Of a stretch of DNA of 19,752 nt, positions 18,701 to 19,752 are shown piece by piece. A model generated the notes under the pieces. The model had not been told where the DNA came from. It did not search any database and saw nothing but the letters and a program-made list of their open reading frames with translations. Within the stretch, counting starts at the first letter, position 1. Every line of letters starts with the position of its first letter. A program made the translations under genes and the position numbers. The stretch comes from W0P33-017 sp963640395 (GTDB taxonomy: Bacteria; Bacillota; Clostridia; Lachnospirales; Lachnospiraceae), in the NCBI GenBank assembly GCA_963640395.1, contig CAVHZH010000036.1, positions 1 through 19,752 of the forward strand. The letters run 5' to 3'.

Positions 18701-19656
18701 TCACCTTTTGCTGTTCCAGTGTATCTGCTCACAGAAACCTCTATGACATTCGGAGTCTGAACCTGCGTTGCATTGTATTCTTTCGCATACAGATCCATCA
18801 ATGAAAAGGTCACATCAAACAGCGGCGTGTCACCATCCGTCTGGTAGATCGTCGCCGTATATTTGACATCCGCCTCCTCGTGGCGCGAATTGCTCGATAC
18901 AACGAGATCGAGTGTCTCATCGTTGTCCAGATAACACTCGGTAATGCGCAGCTGTCCTTCGTTAAATGCCGCACTGATCCCCAGATCATCGACACAGTAA
19001 TAGCCGAGCATCAGTGCCTTTCGCACCTGTGTCGAACGATCCAGCTCATAGTCAGCCGCTGCATTCAGACTGACTGTTCCGCTCTCATCATATGCTCCAT
19101 AATCACCGCCGTGGTCATCACTGTACACAAAGTTCTCTGCCCGCGTACTGATAAATACGGCATAAACCGACTGATTGACACTGTCATATTCGATCGTGAT
19201 CGTGTGGTTGCATACACCCTTGTCATACGAATACGGTTCGATCAGCTCATATATCAGACCTGCCTGCTGCGACACATTCCCGCCCTTTTGATACTTCTCA
19301 TATTCTCCGGCATTTGCCGTGATCGCATACATCCGTCCGGTCTCATAGACACTATCCGGTGCTCCGTTTCCAAGCTGTGCCGCAGTCTGCAGCGATGTGC
19401 CGCTCGCCTTGACACGCTCGGTGAATCGTTCCAGATCACCCGCCAGCTCCAGCGCTGACAGCTCCAGTGAGGCGGATGTATAGACGGTATGTGCATACTC
19501 GTTACATTTTTTAAATTCTGCATGGCGTGTCCATGTATGCAGCCCGACAAAGGTGACCGCCAGAAGAATGCTCACAATCGTGAGTGTGACAATCATCTCT
19601 ACCAGCGTGAAGCCTTTGCTGTTTAGTTTTTTATGTACATTCTTCTTTTGTCGCAT
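9769..19656 (-). CDS. giant prepilin-like adhesin with GLUG-type beta-solenoid, discoidin-like and Fn3-like domains
   Basis: About 3295 residues from the favoured ATG, so more than ten times a usual pilin. Order of parts: basic leader ending SKG (cleavage after Gly15), then FTLVEMIVTL with Glu at mature position 5 and one hydrophobic helix (16-38); a pilin-like globular region to about 540; about 40 GLUG-like turns (about 540-2270), many with consensus VGGIxGxNxGxVxxCxxxG; a charged helical insertion (about 1885-1978); a discoidin-like domain (about 2355-2500, LQNMLDG, TVWGTQYG, LYIQLDTPT); then Fn3-like repeats from about 2655 to the end. GLUG repeats, discoidin and Fn3 are typical of surface adhesins, so this is inferred to be a pilus-borne binding protein. 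The frame is also open upstream to the window edge; the ATG at 19720-19722 lies in a palindrome and is less likely. There is no LPXTG anchor. The frame continues past the TGA. Confidence 0.9.
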   Translation of the reverse strand: MRQKKNVHKKLNSKGFTLVEMIVTLTIVSILLAVTFVGLHTWTRHAEFKKCNEYAHTVYTSASLELSALELAGDLERFTERVKASGTSLQTAAQLGNGAPDSVYETGRMYAITANAGEYEKYQKGGNVSQQAGLIYELIEPYSYDKGVCNHTITIEYDSVNQSVYAVFISTRAENFVYSDDHGGDYGAYDESGTVSLNAAADYELDRSTQVRKALMLGYYCVDDLGISAAFNEGQLRITECYLDNDETLDLVVSSNSRHEEADVKYTATIYQTDGDTPLFDVTFSLMDLYAKEYNATQVQTPNVIEVSVSRYTGTAKGEPEKMYFPVSFVNNELRLTLDAVMSAQTGYAIDQGESSTASLSTSFHRFLQDSVAPDIYVSARVQQLTEDDLPVNYDQGKSGVRQWITDEEYIIGSSVVSNTENVFFASVTNSSAGSNAGIGFVRHLANIRYCDDKRIMTFQLVNDLNFTDAVIYDQNTARSGAANAMELMELHTTKAFPAIPEFSANWTLTGEKALSTQNYAINQLVLTEESIVTSAEQKDECYGMIGTNSGVVKNLSLNGSTATLGYEAVATSGDTNAVVTYERQTENSALAVRAAGILCGQNQGTVGNIDMDNATSAHLALNYTPVGSGTTLTAEQMHGIGLVCGVHDGKTSLEDIQTAGELEGYIYGVNTEDTAAPVGTDDVQKRYRYAGIGGICGFTVGEPDSDSRAVTAIGAKSTIIDTVLDFLNLTDRSSVKNTAEITGNAFVGGISGNIYLVNDINDSTTNPIIDNCSNEGLIHLNGEKADLISCGTKNADVLEKEDEHTNADNCFAGGIVGYLSNGQIKDCTSAPGVSDSTFEEQAADTTLTGRTLDGGIAETKAHAYLTQYLTGNYVGGIAGCVVTGQLLDCETTEGGYVLGNDEVGGIAGYLAQVENDTSQNRLTMTGGKELQNSCYVIGHSAVGGIVGSNHAGNVLSKCVNEGVVVGAGRNIGGIAGMNCGNSEKELATIEDCTSEVFDYDDSIFTQVSGIWQIYGDNVGGLVGLNEYGQVRRTDDVATNISSIVVGNNNVGGVFGMAGTATTFDFAHYTLNGGEVYANGDNVGGYIGVNLSAEALPSAEKYSEHPYEVRPYSVQGRYAVGGAIGANVILQKKDADVKVLLSNANAFGTVYGANAVGGIIGYQRKLVMKDGSYDTVYKQLTEKLPSDGIDSVLVSVRPTTGSDRTTIDGCETLWLTDQPVGTTTSSGEQTITITGDNAAAVTAGSYGGGILGYGCSDDTILVENCANSGDISDWQASGVTGKELIAGSIAISDLYNKKVSANSGTVLNATYSYGSMKEALGMKAPIGSFVGGIQGFVSAKTTVSGCTQTGMIYAQNGFGGIAGINLGTLTGCKVETNLGTQDSSLVGGIAALNGASADVSGCTVGAQKDTYTIEGKNLVGGLFAINEADSLSASGTSQMYANISCALDGYGVGGLNGVLTGVCLIDNTTGDGKNAQQINGGSAVGGIVGVMYGTLQIKTETVTSNHLTVDGVDKVGGVFGVLRDGTVVDSDDQTAGYQNAAVVTASNGCAGGIAGQLESGAIRQATNLEQALVTAYGENGYAGGIVASVEKNGQVVSCENQSDVTSMNSYAGGICAWNKGTLKYSDYICTDKTVSSDADSMGVIAACNEGTIDACDVTGKTDKAAVTLQGNGSVIGGIVGTNTGTVKKCEMSVNYTLVTSSEKDLTIGGAIGKNEWEKTTAPELRVDNVKVTDFNMTLLGNCAYFGGLAGVSNAYGIVKDCSVSSLTVKETVASLKGSCYGGLIGDSASTVQGCTVKNINAKVSGLYQANITLTAEQQEKLASCFGGLIGKNQTEGSISACTLDTSDGYDKNQIIVENGLVGGITGINKGMVTTSGYQASGDDSAVAIAEGIQKAISDYVNDYKKKDETDQSHIDLETEKERVGYEYLIEKNATVQSMIKDRKTSGIKWIRENYCTEQAFAQQAAVQWMKQNCDPQLLLQLTGNGSIGGVTAYNTQNGTVQYCVTGQWLIDNRSASQYSAQGGVIGTNESDQDTCFLINQAMVLRESQSDVTERVAGGVIGYQNNTTGNQWTIYGCINTGMLVNVRSHYCGGIIGRWSNQGGSIEYCRNYGVMQTSYATAWKGAAGGIVAQLYHPLDAQSYTVLSCRNDGSILGTGSNCKGIDNAANDTAGIMGNIVTYEAENANAAQDIQVNLIDCVNGPDVTIVANSMGAGIISFLTSDKSASGDTSQSRLELNIDRCRNYAVDFKSRYGYVGIFGDRQSGHEKTRITNCFTVADEGAMYNEGGYPHRGYICSDDEASGGSSWRYDGGKSAICYNNQVLLVVKDDTGRWVNTTVELTNLSNAKATNYSDKAQGTCYTVVDDAGATVNDPQGDGKSLQNMLDGKNKEYTVWGTQYGAQLYIQLDTPTVLGDLTLQFGALLTGDTHSCRVEYLTESGGGDHFTLAKEVICATGAQEKISFPAAVKIYALRIQYVRNGIDSNASEFNQYGYYYSKEPTYHTLAGLSLTNQKGAKISLTAGSGKIVSPRLVDSEVTWENRWRNGSVQYLYVAEQGGYTYLVEPLFERQRLSAGNDARTSYNSKINSTYTIVGNEIFDSSGAPYGTVYAKTTTKIRNSSEAPTSQNSVLNSEALDTIIVDHYSDTLAATMPDEEGSLLPETPVKAEIELSSDQASLDVSWENSIDGARNVVKYYLVTVTDESGNKYLSEKKCIGNSLKLDITSDMVGKKLKASVRAVNENGTSDVCTSENKVEITEPMLTPQVRLELVKSGNTYKYQVSLENQTDYKEAYGADWEVTVYKQGADKNKTKLGTIKQSNTSFTIDGSDIGSYSSSLASWQLYAQAKSTNDSRRASEYYSTSVYTPKYKSDSGSDIVPGIKTLYATFDDNYQSELDAKINVYIASNESGVGIYPVYQVDLIRVDKDNKEHILAAKELAVSTQTSTVTFSDLPEEFFDADQTQYFYVRAWVSQTGVGPVYTWHETDSLETNGSLLSDTTEEDKSYITGALLQNASAFGTRIRTTCKNSGDRASITWNDSNAVSAWTKYYAMTNQPSMKDSDVAAVYDPDTDQLSYQFSWSDASTETKSYELRIYGVSGDDDDAAKVLLKKTYPIERNGSKGTYSTVTDDWTYNRLELVVIQRDTGYAPGDDGDATDKSKVVPRALKKTVNIRTRLPKLSQPTVKLVSQNDLTYRISWQDISASVAESERNNLKYALYIESDDKQTLLTRTANHEAECDLYDYEGNTVQIYAVAYTDEKDLSAVATTNLSSTSTCFKSQVGLKKRLTVGKRLSQPVFATTPYS
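12160..12590 (-). other. discoidin (F5/8 type C)-like domain within the giant pilin
   Basis: The encoded stretch shows the pattern of this fold: a Leu-rich start with MLDG, then YTVW, a strand LYIQLDTPT, LTLQFG, then CRVEYLTESGG and a final YALRIQYVRNG. Domains of this type (which include CBM32) often bind glycans or lipids. The match is by eye and the ligand is unknown. Confidence 0.6.
12840..18040 (-). repeat. about 40 diverged GLUG-like protein repeats
   Basis: Successive units of roughly 25-60 codons carry a hydrophobic residue before GG(I/L/V), then xG, often Asn, a Gly turn and a strand ending in a Cys, for example YVGGIAGCVVTGQLLDC, AVGGIVGSNHAGNVLSKC and VIGGIVGTNTGTVKKC. The DNA is too diverged to look like a recent tandem array. 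The regular turns indicate a long beta-solenoid. Confidence 0.85.
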
Positions 19657-19664
19657 TTCAATTA

Positions 19665-19669
19665 CCTCT
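19665..19669 (-). promoter_or_regulatory. ribosome binding site that sets the giant pilin start
   Basis: AGAGG on the minus strand lies eight bases before the ATG at 19654-19656. That start gives a 15-residue leader before the FTLVE cleavage site, the normal length. The ATG at 19720-19722 has GGAGG 11 bases away and would add 22 residues to the leader. Confidence 0.7.
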
Positions 19670-19698
19670 GTCTGATCATGTATGTCTCTGATAAGTTT

Positions 19699-19727
19699 AG
19701 GAAATGCTGATTTAATCAGCATTTCCT
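19699..19727. repeat. perfect palindrome with 14-bp arms upstream of the giant pilin gene
   Basis: The plus strand reads AGGAAATGCTGATT, one central T, then its exact complement AATCAGCATTTCCT. No T tract follows on either strand, so it is not a standard intrinsic terminator. It ends 43 bases before the giant gene start. It could be an RNA processing or stabilising hairpin between operon genes, or an operator. No promoter is recognisable in the 96 bases to the window edge. Confidence 0.75.
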
Positions 19728-19752
19728 TAGCAGCCTCCGGCGGATCGCACGG

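Noticed and set aside
18880..19458. 192-codon plus-strand frame opposite the giant pilin N-terminal region
   Set aside because: No domain, no ribosome binding site noted and composition of a shadow frame.
19654..19722. Longer start of the giant pilin at 19720-19722
   Set aside because: The ATG lies within the palindrome, its Shine-Dalgarno is badly spaced and it would give an over-long leader; the ATG at 19654-19656 has AGAGG at eight bases.
19716..19752. Tail of an upstream gene at the right edge
   Set aside because: Two frames could end here (stops at 19727-19729 and 19716-19718), but only about ten codons are visible, too few to support a call.

Overview
The window looks like a chromosomal segment from a Gram-positive gut anaerobe, most plausibly a Lachnospiraceae-type Clostridia. 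This is an inference from protein style, roughly balanced GC, Shine-Dalgarno sites close to GGAGG, and the mix of oleate hydratase, a SNF2/SWIM pair and clostridial-type type IV pilins; no marker gene fixes the species. Every convincing gene lies on the minus strand, so transcription runs from right to left. I see no tRNA, rRNA, CRISPR array or transposase.

Right to centre (about 19.66 kb down to 5.73 kb) is one block of prepilin-like genes. It starts with a giant gene (19656 to 9769, 3295 aa from the favoured start). The protein has a class III prepilin signal, about 40 GLUG-like GG(I/L/V)xG turns forming a predicted beta-solenoid, a discoidin-like domain and a series of fibronectin-III-like domains. 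Its frame continues directly past a single TGA (9769-9771) into a further 330-codon ORF (8740-9732) that has no signal peptide and no good ribosome binding site. The two are best read as one gene of about 3640 codons cut by an in-frame stop. Three smaller prepilin-like genes follow: a GspK/PilX-like protein lacking Glu5 (7802-8686), a GspI/PilV-like protein (7396-7854, overlapping the previous gene by 53 nt) and a GspJ/PilW-like protein with an extra AT-rich C-terminal module (5729-7369). Together they resemble an H-I-J-K minor-pilin set, in which the first member has been expanded into a huge adhesin-like protein. The likely job is a tip complex that starts a type IV pilus or pseudopilus and displays a binding protein. 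No assembly ATPase, platform protein or prepilin peptidase is in the window.

Centre-left (5683 to 2181) is a two-gene unit with its own candidate promoter and a good terminator. It encodes a SNF2-family helicase/translocase and a SWIM zinc-finger protein, a pairing also known in Bacillus (YwqA/YwqB type). Left (2078 to 59) is a single-gene unit for an oleate hydratase with an unusual Ala-rich hydrophobic N-terminus, ending in a strong Rho-independent terminator. The extreme left end also holds a possible plus-strand terminator facing it, with a long inverted repeat between the two.

The main points of interest are the giant pilin with its adhesin architecture, the in-frame TGA that removes its last ~340 residues, the patchwork C-terminus of the GspJ-like protein, and a 14-bp-arm palindrome just upstream of the giant gene.
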